This document shows, one piece after another, positions 25,264-32,730 of a DNA stretch of 32,730 nt (its first letter is position 1; each line of letters starts with the position of its first letter). Source of the stretch: Gemmataceae bacterium (GTDB taxonomy: Bacteria; Planctomycetota; Planctomycetia; Gemmatales; Gemmataceae); assembly GCA_025055795.1 (NCBI GenBank), contig JANWVV010000049.1:1-32730 (forward strand). Direction: 5' to 3'. The notes below the pieces were generated by a model. The model worked only from the letters and a program-made list of their open reading frames with translations. It ran no database searches and was not told the DNA's origin. The position numbers and the translations under genes are program-made.

Positions 25264-25751
25264 TGATCGCTGCAACAGCCTGGCTCTGGCTGATCACGCT
25301 ATCGGCAGTCGCCCCTGGCGAACCGGCCCCTGCCGCTACGCCGGTGCGCGTGACCCTGGTGGTCATCCTGGCCAGCACTGCCACCCACGACGACGTCGAT
25401 CCCCCCTTGGAAGAACTGGCCCGTGAGGTCCGCAAACGCGAACCCCAGTTGCGTTGCTTCCGCCTGCTGGCCAGTCATGCCCAGTCCATCCTGCCTGGCC
25501 GACAAGCCTCCTTCCCCCTGATCGAAAAGCAGGAGGCCACTGTCAAAATCGAGGCCTTCCCCGATGAACGTGGACGCGTCCGCATCACCCTGACCGCCCC
25601 GGGTATCAATCAGCTCACCTATGCCTGCGTGTGCGATAAATACTTCCCGGTTGTTACGCCATACCGTACCCGCAATGGCCAAACACTCATCCTCGCCCTC
25701 ATGGCCAAACCCTGCACCCTGCACAAACAGCAAAACGACCAGGAGAAATAA
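25263..25751 (+). CDS. Exported protein of unknown function, third gene of the sigma operon
   Basis: The product has 162 residues. Its ATG overlaps the TGA of the anti-sigma gene by one base (TGATG), so translation is coupled. The N-terminus is a likely signal peptide (MIAATAWLWLITLSAVAPGEP). The mature part has an alpha/beta appearance: VRVTLVVILASTATHDDVDP, EELAREVRKREPQLRCFRLL, FPLIEKQEATVKIEAFPDE, RVRITLTAPGINQLTYAC, and a final strand LILALMAKPCTL. Three or four cysteines could form disulfides outside the cytoplasm. I do not recognise a family. Its fixed place behind a sigma/anti-sigma pair suggests it is either part of the sensing complex or a target in the envelope. Confidence 0.75.
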   Translation: MIAATAWLWLITLSAVAPGEPAPAATPVRVTLVVILASTATHDDVDPPLEELAREVRKREPQLRCFRLLASHAQSILPGRQASFPLIEKQEATVKIEAFPDERGRVRITLTAPGINQLTYACVCDKYFPVVTPYRTRNGQTLILALMAKPCTLHKQQNDQEK

Positions 25752-26014
25752 CGTCTGACCACCGCACCGACAACCACTCCCATCGCAATCACCATAGTTT
25801 ATTCAAGCAAATTCAACGCCTTTTATGATATAATAGTCTGATATATATAGTTTAATATCCACTAGTCGAATTTCGATTTTATATTAGGTATATTTATTTG
25901 AGTATCCAGAAAAAATTGAGTTCGAGATCTAATTCCTATGATAATAGAGAACTTTATAATCTAACTAAATCTAGATAATTTCGTCGATGGTGGGGGCTTG
26001 CCTAGCGGTTCTGG
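25752..26014. other. AT-rich intergenic stretch between convergent genes
   Basis: From about 25795 to 25985 the DNA is strongly AT-rich, with repeated short TATA/ATAT runs and a perfect TATAAT (about 25828-25833) that lacks a matching -35. No ORF is present. It separates the 3' ends of the sigma operon and serS, so it may act in transcription ending, or be foreign DNA. Confidence 0.5.
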
Positions 26015-27334
26015 TCAGGATTTGCCATGACGGAGGGGGTGGGGCGGTGGGGTCAGACGTTCTTTACCCATCCAGGGACGCAATACTTCTGGGACAACGA
26101 CGGTGCCATCGGCCTGTTGGTAGTTTTCCAGGATGGCAATCATGGCTCGGGTACAGGCGATGGCCGTGCCGTTGAGGGTGTGGACAAAGCGGGTCCCCTT
26201 GAAATTCTTGCTTTTGTAACGGATGTTGAGGCGGCGGGCCTGGTAGTCGGTGCAGTTAGAGGTGCTGGTGACTTCCCCGTATTCGCCGTGGCTGCCCCGT
26301 CCTGGCATCCAGGCTTCCAGGTCGTATTTGCGGTAGGCCGGCCCTCCCAGATCCCCCGTACAGGTATCGACCACCTGATAGGGGATCCCCAGTCCCTGGA
26401 AGATTTCCTCTTCGATAGTGCGGATTTCCTCGTGCAAGGCTTCGCTTTGTTCGGGCGTGGTGAAGGCAAACAATTCGACCTTGGTGAATTGATGGACGCG
26501 GTACAAGCCGCGGGTCTCTCGTCCAGCCGCGCCGGCCTCGGTGCGGAAACAATGCGACAGACCAACGTAACGCCGTGGTAGCTCAGCCTCATCGAAGATT
26601 TCGTCCTTATGCAGGCCGCCCAGCGTGATCTCGGCTGTGGCGATCAGGCACAGCTCACTGTCGGCAATGGTGTAAATCTGTCGCGTATTGGGGTTAGGAT
26701 CGCGGGGCAGAAAGCCGATGCCTTCCAGCACCTCGGTACGGGCCAGATCCGGCGTAATAAGGGGAACGTAGCCATGTGCCATCGCTTTGTGTAAGGCATA
26801 TTGGACCAGCGCCAGTTCCAGCAGGGCACCGTCGTGGGTCAGGTAATAGAATTTCTGGCCGGCCACTTTCGCCCCGCCTTCAAAATCGGCCAGGTGCAAC
26901 GTTTCACACAATGCTACATGGTCCCGTGGCGGAAAGTCGAACTGCCGCTTCTGTCCCACCTGACGCAGCACCACATTGGCGGAGGCGTCCGGGCCGATGG
27001 GGGCTGCCGGATGCGTCAGGTTCGGGATCAGCCGTAACTGGGCGTATAGTTCTTCCTCCACTCGCTTCAGTTCCTGGTCGATCTGGTGCAGTTGTGCATC
27101 CAGGGCATGCGACTGGGCCTTGAGGGCCTGCTTTTGCTCGGCTGTTCTGGCCTGCGGAAAACGCTTGCTGACCTCGTTTTTCTGGGCGGCCACGTCGCTG
27201 CGCTGCCGGGCTAGTTCCCGCCGCTGTTGTTCCAGCCGGACTACCTGATCCACCGGCAGACTGGACACACCCCGCTGCTGACAGTTTTCCTTGACCTGGT
27301 CGGCGTGGGCCACAATGTAAGCCGGATCGAGCAT
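26015..27334 (-). CDS. serS: Seryl-tRNA synthetase
   Basis: SerS charges tRNA(Ser), and tRNA(Sec) where present, with serine. The product is 439 residues, normal for bacteria. The start at ATG 27334 is fixed by GGAAGG upstream and by MLDPAYIVAHADQVKENCQQ, the standard N-terminus; the frame is open 50 codons further, but that part is not family-like. Residues 1-110 form the long antiparallel coiled-coil arm that contacts the tRNA (VVRLEQQRRELARQR and DQELKRVEEELYAQLRLIPN). The class II core follows: motif 2 as CFRTEAGAAGRETRGLYRVH, QFTKVELFAF, EVTSTSNCTDYQARR, and motif 3 as NGTAIACTRAMIAILENYQ. It stands alone. The 3' end faces the AT-rich stretch. Confidence 0.97.
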   Translation of the reverse strand: MLDPAYIVAHADQVKENCQQRGVSSLPVDQVVRLEQQRRELARQRSDVAAQKNEVSKRFPQARTAEQKQALKAQSHALDAQLHQIDQELKRVEEELYAQLRLIPNLTHPAAPIGPDASANVVLRQVGQKRQFDFPPRDHVALCETLHLADFEGGAKVAGQKFYYLTHDGALLELALVQYALHKAMAHGYVPLITPDLARTEVLEGIGFLPRDPNPNTRQIYTIADSELCLIATAEITLGGLHKDEIFDEAELPRRYVGLSHCFRTEAGAAGRETRGLYRVHQFTKVELFAFTTPEQSEALHEEIRTIEEEIFQGLGIPYQVVDTCTGDLGGPAYRKYDLEAWMPGRGSHGEYGEVTSTSNCTDYQARRLNIRYKSKNFKGTRFVHTLNGTAIACTRAMIAILENYQQADGTVVVPEVLRPWMGKERLTPPPHPLRHGKS

Positions 27335-28026
27335 GATGCTTCCTTCCCTTAGCAGCCTATTGGCGGATGGGCTGGCACGACGCCAACGGCCTGCGTGTTT
27401 GGCGCTCCTGACCGGGCGTCGCCTACACAACCAAGTTACTATCCTCCGACAAACAATAAACGCCGCTACTGTTCGTGGCTTCACTCTTGACTTTTGGGGC
27501 TTACCATCCGATCGCCCTATCCGACGGATGCTACATGGGACGATCGCTGAAGAAACATCTTAGCCAGCGATCGTTATTTTTCATCTGTCATTCCTTGCCT
27601 GACCGTAGCAGACAGCAAGTTGGTTTTTGCCTGGAGGGGGGCATTTTCTTGTTTGCCTGAAGTCAGAGTGCAGACCCGCTCGGCCCTGCTCGGTTTCCTC
27701 TGCCTTATTGGCCATGCTCTAGACGTGCCAGATGTAGAGGACGTTGTGTCTGAGCGGCACATGCGGCGGTGACCACCGAGGCTCCACCAAAAGCAAGTCA
27801 TATGCACGGTTTGCAGGCGTACCATGCCTACATTTGATGCAAACAGATCAACTGTTACTTCTTATAAATTACTCACTTGAGAAACGATTAATTCCGATCA
27901 TATTGTTGTCTCTCCCAATACTCTTGAGGATTCCGGCAGAAGCGGTCTGAGTAGTATACCTGACGGAATTCGCTTCTTGCTGGTACCCGCTTAGGTCATT
28001 AGTGCAAAGGAGAAAAGGAGGACCCA
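27335..28026. other. Long intergenic region between serS and the barrel gene
   Basis: About 690 bases without a supportable gene. The serS promoter should lie in the first part. The last 190 bases are AT-richer and hold a possible promoter for the downstream gene. Short frames such as 27744-27950 on the plus strand have no Shine-Dalgarno. A leader RNA or small RNA could be hidden here, but no fold was recognised. Confidence 0.4.
27877..27906 (+). promoter_or_regulatory. Possible sigma-70 promoter for the barrel gene
   Basis: TTGAGA (27877-27882), an 18-base spacer and TATTGT (27901-27906) lie about 120 bases before the strong Shine-Dalgarno of the gene at 28027. The match is moderate (four of six at each box), and the location in an AT-rich patch helps. 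This is a prediction by eye only. Confidence 0.3.
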
Positions 28027-28923
28027 ATGCTGCCGATTCTGGTGATGGGCGGTTTTATAACGGCTCAGGAGCCTGCAGTGCCGCCCGCCCCAGCGACTCC
28101 ATCCGCTCTGGTCAGTCTGCAGACCACCGTGGGCGGGACCGCACAACCCGCTCCGGTGACCAACGGCTCGTTGCGGCAGGATATTCTGAACGGATGTTCT
28201 CAACAGGAGGAAAATTCCCGCACGACGACTATCGTAGGCACGCCTTATCCGGTCAAGGCTTCCTCCGAAGGCCCCTTTTCGGGTGCTATCACTCTTAACC
28301 AGGATAGCTTCTTTGGCTTTTATCCGATCCTGAGCGGTTCGTACTCGATTACGGACCGTATTGCCTTCACTTTCTACGGTCTGTTCTGGACCAATCCCGG
28401 TTTCAGTCCTACGGGAACGGGTACCGGCTTGTGGACCGAATTCGGCTTCGGTGTTAACTTCTCGCTATTCGACGGGGCAGTCTCGGTGAATCCTGCCATC
28501 GGATACCTGAATGGTTCGCTGTTGTCGGGCTCTAGTCGGGCCACCGTCTTCGACGGTATTGTGGCGCAGATCAGCTTCAGCCATGCTGGCAAGTACACCG
28601 AAGGCCAGTTGTATGGTGCCTATTACATTGCCACATCGGCCCCGTCCAACAATAACTTCGTCCACTGGTGGGTAACTGGTGGCGTTCGGCCTTTTGCTGA
28701 TCGAACGGACTGGACCCAGATCTTCTCGACAGGATTCCACTTCGAACAACTCTATCAGACCAAAGCCAAGGTTGGTGATACCTCTAACATCTACACCTGG
28801 TTGGGACCTTACGTGCAGATTACCTTCCCCAACAGCATTTTCCTCCGCATCACCACGGGCTGGGATCTGCAGGACCGGGTCTCCAGCAGCTTCTACAAGG
28901 CGACCATGGGCTTTGCCTTCTAA
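28027..28923 (+). CDS. Secreted outer-membrane-type beta-barrel protein (possibly DUF6733)
   Basis: The product has 298 residues. ATG 28027 has an ideal AAGGAGG seven bases upstream, suggesting high expression. A short hydrophobic leader (MLPILVMGGFITAQ) precedes a Pro/Ala-rich segment (about 15-45). From about residue 85 the sequence alternates amphipathic strands with aromatic residues: SFFGFYPILSGSYSIT, IAFTFYGLFWTNPGF, LWTEFGFGVNFSLFDG, VAQISFSHAGKYTEGQL, VHWWVTGGVRPFAD and IFLRITTGWDLQD. It ends SSFYKATMGFAF with a C-terminal phenylalanine, the signal recognised by BamA. The most likely product is a small barrel or porin-like protein in the outer membrane. From memory the pattern resembles DUF6733, but I cannot confirm that. 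It is a single gene with its own terminator. Confidence 0.78.
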   Translation: MLPILVMGGFITAQEPAVPPAPATPSALVSLQTTVGGTAQPAPVTNGSLRQDILNGCSQQEENSRTTTIVGTPYPVKASSEGPFSGAITLNQDSFFGFYPILSGSYSITDRIAFTFYGLFWTNPGFSPTGTGTGLWTEFGFGVNFSLFDGAVSVNPAIGYLNGSLLSGSSRATVFDGIVAQISFSHAGKYTEGQLYGAYYIATSAPSNNNFVHWWVTGGVRPFADRTDWTQIFSTGFHFEQLYQTKAKVGDTSNIYTWLGPYVQITFPNSIFLRITTGWDLQDRVSSSFYKATMGFAF

Positions 28924-28976
28924 AACGCACGTCTGATAAAACGTAAAAAATATACTATATCATGAATCGTTTATCT

Positions 28977-28994
28977 AACCGGCGTCAGCCGGTT
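28977..28994 (+). terminator. Intrinsic-type terminator behind the barrel gene
   Basis: AACCGGC (28977-28983), loop GTCA, and GCCGGTT (28988-28994) form a perfect seven-base stem. A T-rich tail (TAATTCTTTATAG) follows, 53 bases after the stop codon. The U run is broken, but the stem and position are good. Confidence 0.6.
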
Positions 28995-29253
28995 TAATTC
29001 TTTATAGCTTTAGTCTATTTTCGTTGGTTAATGATGGATTTGCGTTGGTATGGGCGACGGCAAATTCCCTGAAACTAGAGGGCGCAATAGTTGTACACAG
29101 GTGTACTACACTTGGCGGATGAACCGGGCGGCGGAGGGCGTGGGCCCCAGTCTGTTTCGCTTGGACATTGCCGGTGCTGACTGACGACGACGGGCAACGA
29201 CGTTTGCTGGAGGGGCCGAGCTTGCCGTTGCTTGTGGCCTGCGTGCAACGGAG
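28995..29253. other. Intergenic stretch behind the terminator
   Basis: Together with the bases after the barrel gene this is a gap of about 330 bases before the DinB-like stop codon. The first half is AT-rich and the second half has ordinary composition. No gene or RNA was recognised. Confidence 0.4.
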
Positions 29254-29751
29254 TTACCACAGTGGAGCGTGGCCAAGCATACGGCGGAGCAAACCAATCT
29301 GACCACAATGGAGCATTTCGTGCAAAGGGGCATAACGCAGACAGGCCAGGCGTGTGGTACACAACGGATGCGGAACTAGCGGGGGCAGGCACAGGTCCGC
29401 TTCTGGGTAGGCTGCCAGTTCGTGCAGGATGCGTTGATGGACGGCATCGAAGATCTGCCGGATGTCCTGCGCGGAGTAGGCAGCAGGGGGTTGGGCCGTG
29501 GAGGTACGGCCAAACTGCTGCAGAAAATCGAAGGGAATGAGCAGTTCGTCGGCTTCGGTCCGGCCACGCAATCGTTCCAGGCACAGGCGGTATTCGGCCA
29601 CAGCGATGTGGCCTACCTGCCAGGCGATGTGGCTGCCGCTCCCCGCCGGGATGACGAACCATTCTTCCAGCGGCACGCTAGCCAGGCGTTCCAGGGTATA
29701 ACGGCGGACAAAATCCAGTTGTTCCAAGGCGTCGGCAAGGGTGTTGCTCAT
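29254..29751 (-). CDS. DinB-fold protein
   Basis: The product has 165 residues from ATG 29751; an ATG at 29817 would add 22 Arg-rich residues and lie 15 bases behind gltA. Neither has a clear Shine-Dalgarno. The DinB four-helix bundle is recognisable: LADALEQLDFVRRYTLERL, then HIAWQVGHIAVAEYRLCLER with the first metal-ligand His, a central helix IRQIFDAVHQRILHELAA, and CLRYAPLHEMLHCGQIGLLR with the His pair of the metal site. DinB/YfiT-like proteins act in thiol-dependent detoxification or stress responses, but the substrate is not known for most. It follows citrate synthase on the same strand (gap 81 bases) and may be co-transcribed. Confidence 0.85.
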   Translation of the reverse strand: MSNTLADALEQLDFVRRYTLERLASVPLEEWFVIPAGSGSHIAWQVGHIAVAEYRLCLERLRGRTEADELLIPFDFLQQFGRTSTAQPPAAYSAQDIRQIFDAVHQRILHELAAYPEADLCLPPLVPHPLCTTRLACLRYAPLHEMLHCGQIGLLRRMLGHAPLW

Positions 29752-29832
29752 CGGTGCAGGATCCGCAAGGGGGGATAACTGACGGCAACGACGCAGCCGG
29801 CGGCGGACGTCCGGCATGCTTTCCAGGTTCGC

Positions 29833-30981
29833 TCAGGGGCGTTGTTCCAAGGGGATGTAAGGCACGTCCGTTTTCCCGACGTATATCTGTTCGGGCCGAT
29901 AGATGCGGTTGTTCTGCAACTGCTCGTGCCAGTGGGCGAGCCAGCCAGCGACACGGGCAATGGCAAAGATCGGAGTGAACACATCAGTAGGAATGCCCAA
30001 GGCCTGGTAGATAACACCTGAGTAGAAATCGACGTTGGGGTAGATCCCTTTGGGACCGTAGATCTGATTACAGATACGTTCCAGTTCCAGGGCGATTTCG
30101 TAATTTTTGGGTCGTTGTGTTTCGGCGAACATGTGTTCGGCGATTTCCTGCAGGACGGTGGCCCGGGCGTCTTTGACTTTGTAGACACGATGGCCAATCC
30201 CCATGACTTTGAATTTGGGATTAGCCGCGATTTTGGCTTCCAGCCAGCTTTGCACGTTTTGCGGATCCCCGATTTCTTCGAACTGGCGGAGGGCCTCTTC
30301 GTTGGCACCGCCATGGAGGGGTCCAGACAAGGCTCCTACCGCCGAGGCGACCACATGATAGGGGTTAGCCAAGGTGGAGGCGGTGACCCGGGCCGTGAAA
30401 GTGCTGGCATTCATGGTGTGTTCGGCATGCAGGATGAGGGTGGCGTCCAGCACTTTGCGGGTGGCGGGGGTGGGTTCCTTGCCAAAGAGCATGTAGTAGA
30501 AATTGGCCGCGTGATCGAGGTCGTCGCGGGGTTCCAGGATTTCCTGGCCGCGACGCGTACGGGCAAAGGCGGCCACCAGCGTGGGCATGGCAGCGATGAG
30601 CCGGCAGGTAGCGTCCCAGTTGCGGGCCGGATCCTGCACGTTGGGACAGGGATAGAACATGCCCAGGGCGGCCACCGTGCTGTGCAAAGCATCCATCGGA
30701 TGCCCATCGGCGGGCAGGCAGCGGATCAGTTCCTTGAGCCGGAAATGGATAGCCCGGCGTTGCCGTAATTCCCCGTCGAAATCCGCCAGTTGCTTCTGGG
30801 TGGGAAGTTCCCCTTTGATCAGCAGCCAGCAAACCTCTTCGAAATTGCTTTCGCGAGCCAGCACTTCCACCGGAATGCCGCGATACTCCAGGCGGGCCTT
30901 TTTACCATCCAGAAAACTGATGGCCGACTTGGCGGCAGGTACGTCTTCCAGGCCCGGTTTGTAATCGGCTTCACTGACCAT
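29833..30981 (-). CDS. gltA: Citrate synthase
   Basis: The enzyme condenses acetyl-CoA and oxaloacetate to citrate, the entry step of the TCA cycle. The product is 382 residues, the size of the short (non-hexameric) citrate synthases. The start at ATG 30981 has GAGGCG upstream. Family landmarks in order are KKARLEYRGIPVEVLA, CLPADGHPMDALHSTVAALG, LILHAEHTMNASTFTARV (active-site His), VGALSGPLHGGANEEAL (second His), MGIGHRVYKVKDARA (third, oxaloacetate-binding), and NVDFYSGVIYQALGIP (catalytic Asp). The C-terminal ARVAGWLAHWHEQLQ is also typical. A methylcitrate synthase cannot be fully excluded by motifs alone, but no prp genes are near. DinB-like gene downstream. Confidence 0.96.
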   Translation of the reverse strand: MVSEADYKPGLEDVPAAKSAISFLDGKKARLEYRGIPVEVLARESNFEEVCWLLIKGELPTQKQLADFDGELRQRRAIHFRLKELIRCLPADGHPMDALHSTVAALGMFYPCPNVQDPARNWDATCRLIAAMPTLVAAFARTRRGQEILEPRDDLDHAANFYYMLFGKEPTPATRKVLDATLILHAEHTMNASTFTARVTASTLANPYHVVASAVGALSGPLHGGANEEALRQFEEIGDPQNVQSWLEAKIAANPKFKVMGIGHRVYKVKDARATVLQEIAEHMFAETQRPKNYEIALELERICNQIYGPKGIYPNVDFYSGVIYQALGIPTDVFTPIFAIARVAGWLAHWHEQLQNNRIYRPEQIYVGKTDVPYIPLEQRP

Positions 30982-31538
30982 ACGACGCCTCGATCACAGG
31001 CTGGAGGGAGGGCAGAGCGATCCGTGCCCGGCATTGTTCCCGTTGGCGGATGCCACCAGGGCGGTTCCGCCTCTGCATTACTTTATCAGGGCCGTCAGTG
31101 AATGTATAAGGGACGTCATTGCTCGGGAAAAGGGCACCCCCTGTTGGAGACAGTGAGGTTTGGGCGGGGATTGGCTGGGCTGAGGAGGCCACCACCCTGA
31201 GAGCGGCTTTTGCTCGGTCGTGGCTTTTCCGTGGACGAGCCGAATTGACATTCATGTGCGACTGGCGGGCGTTTTGCGGCCGCCGTCTGCTTGCCTCTGC
31301 TGAAGATTTCCGGCCGCCGGTGGCCTCGTTGCCCAAGTGATAGCGAGTTGGATGGATTGGTTTGCCATTATCACCCGGTCGAGGGATTGTGCGATGTGAG
31401 TCTGCTGCCAGCCGAGCGGTTCAGCACACCCTTTCTCATAGATTGACAGTTGCCTTTTCATTGTGATTTTGTGAATTCGGTGGGCTGCCGGCCTGACTAG
31501 TGCCGCATCATGCGGGGCTTTTCCGAGGGGTTAGCGTG
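30982..31538. other. Intergenic stretch upstream of gltA
   Basis: About 560 bases with no supportable gene. Frames on both strands are short and have no start signals. It must contain the gltA promoter, which I could not identify. A small inverted repeat around 31503-31515 (CCGC ATCAT GCGG) followed by TTTT may end transcripts reading to the right. Confidence 0.4.
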
Positions 31539-32730
31539 TTAGTCCCAGGGTGGTAACGGTAAGGGGGGGTACAACTGCCGCATGATGCCTTCATATTCAG
31601 GGTCCACATCCGGCTCCGGCTCGCCAATCAGAACCAGCCCACGGAACTGATGCTGGGGCAGCGGATAGGTGCCCGTTAGCCACTCGAATAAGGAACGATA
31701 GCCAAAGAAAATGTCCCATTCTATGGGCATGTAACCCGAATAGCCGTTGATGCAAGGTAGCCCGACGTTTTGAGCGGAGCGCATGGCGAGTACTTGAAGG
31801 CGATAAAGTTGTTGCTCATATTTTGGCGCTTGGAGTAACTCCGAAGGAAAGACGTAAACGACTTGCGGACGGGGGTGACGACGGATGATGTTTGCCAGGC
31901 GGTCTTGCCAGCGGACCTGTTGAGCCAAGGAATGGCGATGCCTGTCCCAATGTTGCTCCCAGGTAGTTGGTAGCAAAAGATGCTCTGCAATCATGATGAT
32001 CAGGAGGGCAACGGTAGCCAAGGTGGCACCTTTGTGCAGCCAACGATGGCCCAATGCCGTCAAGCATTCACCCACTGCTAGCCCCAAGGGGAACAGTAGT
32101 ACCAGAATTAATCGTCCTACTGCCCGGATCTGCCGGAACCCCGGAACATCCAAAAGAGGCTCGTACAGCCAGAAATTTCCCCAACGCGTGATGACTAACG
32201 CGAGCAGTAAGCCAGCAGCACCCAGCAGACCGACGGCCAGGCGTCGTTGACCTTCTGGTGTCGGGTTCGTCCATGCTATTGCTAGCAGAGCAAAAATCAT
32301 GGCAATATAAGGGATCAACCCGGCAAATAGACGGCATTCTCCCTCCTCATCCTGCAACGAAAGACCCACGATCTGGTAAAAAGTTGCGGTAACCGAGTGG
32401 GGTGGGGGGATTAGCCATGAGTGGGCTACCGGTGACCACAACAAGATGTACTCCGTTGGAGTACTCCCAGCTACCAAGGCATGACGTACAAGTATCCCTC
32501 CCAGCGGTGGTAAGATCGCCAAGACAATCAGGACGCGACCCACCCAAACACGCCAATTCGCTACCAACAAATCACGCCAAGGTAAAATGCGATACTGACG
32601 GATTAATGTTAATATGGTAAATACAATAAGAATTAATGCTAGAAAAAATGCAATATAAGCAGATAAAAGAAATTGTCCAAACCAACAAGTAACGATAATG
32701 GCAAAACGGCGATTCGTAGGTTGATGCAGG
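31539..32730 (-). CDS. Polytopic membrane protein, C-terminal part (cut by window edge)
   Basis: The minus-strand frame is open to the right edge of the window, so the start lies outside; about 396 residues are visible. The N-terminal visible part has spans such as FLLSAYIAFFLALILIVFT, then VGRVLIVLAILPPLGGILV, GLIPYIAMIFALLAIAW, VGLLGAAGLLLALVITRWG, and a positively charged loop. The C-terminal 130 residues are soluble (PRPQVVYVFPSELLQAPKYE, GLPCINGYSGYMPIEWD, FRGLVLIGEPEPDVDPEYEG). The layout resembles glycosyltransferase-like membrane proteins with a periplasmic C-domain, similar in plan to the protein at 14984 but not obviously related. The DNA becomes AT-richer towards the right edge (32590-32700) while still coding. 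Confidence 0.75.
   Translation of the reverse strand, partial: LHQPTNRRFAIIVTCWFGQFLLSAYIAFFLALILIVFTILTLIRQYRILPWRDLLVANWRVWVGRVLIVLAILPPLGGILVRHALVAGSTPTEYILLWSPVAHSWLIPPPHSVTATFYQIVGLSLQDEEGECRLFAGLIPYIAMIFALLAIAWTNPTPEGQRRLAVGLLGAAGLLLALVITRWGNFWLYEPLLDVPGFRQIRAVGRLILVLLFPLGLAVGECLTALGHRWLHKGATLATVALLIIMIAEHLLLPTTWEQHWDRHRHSLAQQVRWQDRLANIIRRHPRPQVVYVFPSELLQAPKYEQQLYRLQVLAMRSAQNVGLPCINGYSGYMPIEWDIFFGYRSLFEWLTGTYPLPQHQFRGLVLIGEPEPDVDPEYEGIMRQLYPPLPLPPWD

Noticed and set aside
27744..27950. 68-codon plus-strand frame with a hydrophobic C-terminus before the barrel gene.
   Set aside because: No Shine-Dalgarno, and it overlaps the likely promoter of the next gene.
29075..29662. 195-codon minus-strand frame overlapping the DinB-like gene.
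   Set aside because: Same-strand shadow; the DinB motifs are in the other frame.
31503..31522. Small inverted repeat CCGC-ATCAT-GCGG followed by TTTT.
   Set aside because: Stem of four pairs only; too weak to call a terminator with confidence, noted within the intergenic entry.
1..32730. Search for tRNA, rRNA, CRISPR arrays, intact insertion sequences and replication origins.
   Set aside because: No cloverleaf, repeat-spacer pattern, transposase frame with terminal repeats or DnaA-box cluster was seen on either strand by eye.

Overview
The window looks like chromosomal DNA of a planctomycete, most likely in the Gemmatales. The evidence is GC-rich coding DNA, the leucine-rich-repeat style (VTDAGLKELAKL repeats of 24 residues), WD40 proteins, a decayed terminase gene and a HARE-HTH gene of the kind I associate with Gemmata-type genomes, BamA with no Bam lipoprotein genes beside it, and many large proteins of unknown function mixed with scattered housekeeping genes. 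This placement is inference from protein families, not from a marker gene.

Region 1 (1-4650) is a decayed accessory region. It opens with the 3' end of a WD40 gene. On the minus strand it then holds a frameshifted LRR gene (900-1437) and the broken remains of a phage-type terminase large subunit (about 1517-2747). On the plus strand are a small ORF whose apparent start codon has become ATA (3302-3511) and a broken HARE-HTH gene (about 3600-3986). Long stretches between these carry no intact gene.

Region 2 (4657-21904) is mostly intact. It holds a Gly-rich exported BON-domain protein, a TIM-barrel sugar isomerase, a large unknown protein, gatB, a DUF2007-type protein, a coiled-coil membrane protein, pdxJ, a periplasmic parvulin, queE, a TPP-binding subunit, a polytopic membrane protein, a small membrane protein, speA and bamA. 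Most genes are single units or pairs. Several convergent pairs (gatB/DUF2007, pdxJ/parvulin) are separated by hairpins.

Region 3 (21905-25985) is intergenic-rich. A minus-strand unit has a near-consensus sigma-70 promoter (TTGACT, 17 bases, CATAAT), a Shine-Dalgarno and an ATG, and reads into an Arg/Pro-rich ORF that I do not recognise. Next to it is a tightly coupled three-gene operon: an ECF sigma factor, a membrane anti-sigma-like protein and an exported protein of unknown function. An AT-rich stretch with no gene follows.

Region 4 (26015-32730) holds serS, a secreted outer-membrane-type beta-barrel with strong translation signals and a hairpin behind it, a DinB-fold protein and citrate synthase on one strand, and a polytopic membrane protein cut by the right edge.

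No rRNA, tRNA, CRISPR array or intact insertion sequence was seen. The best candidates for undescribed biology are the sigma/anti-sigma/exported-protein operon, the promoter-driven Arg-rich unit at 23529, and the orphan TPP-binding PYR-type subunit.
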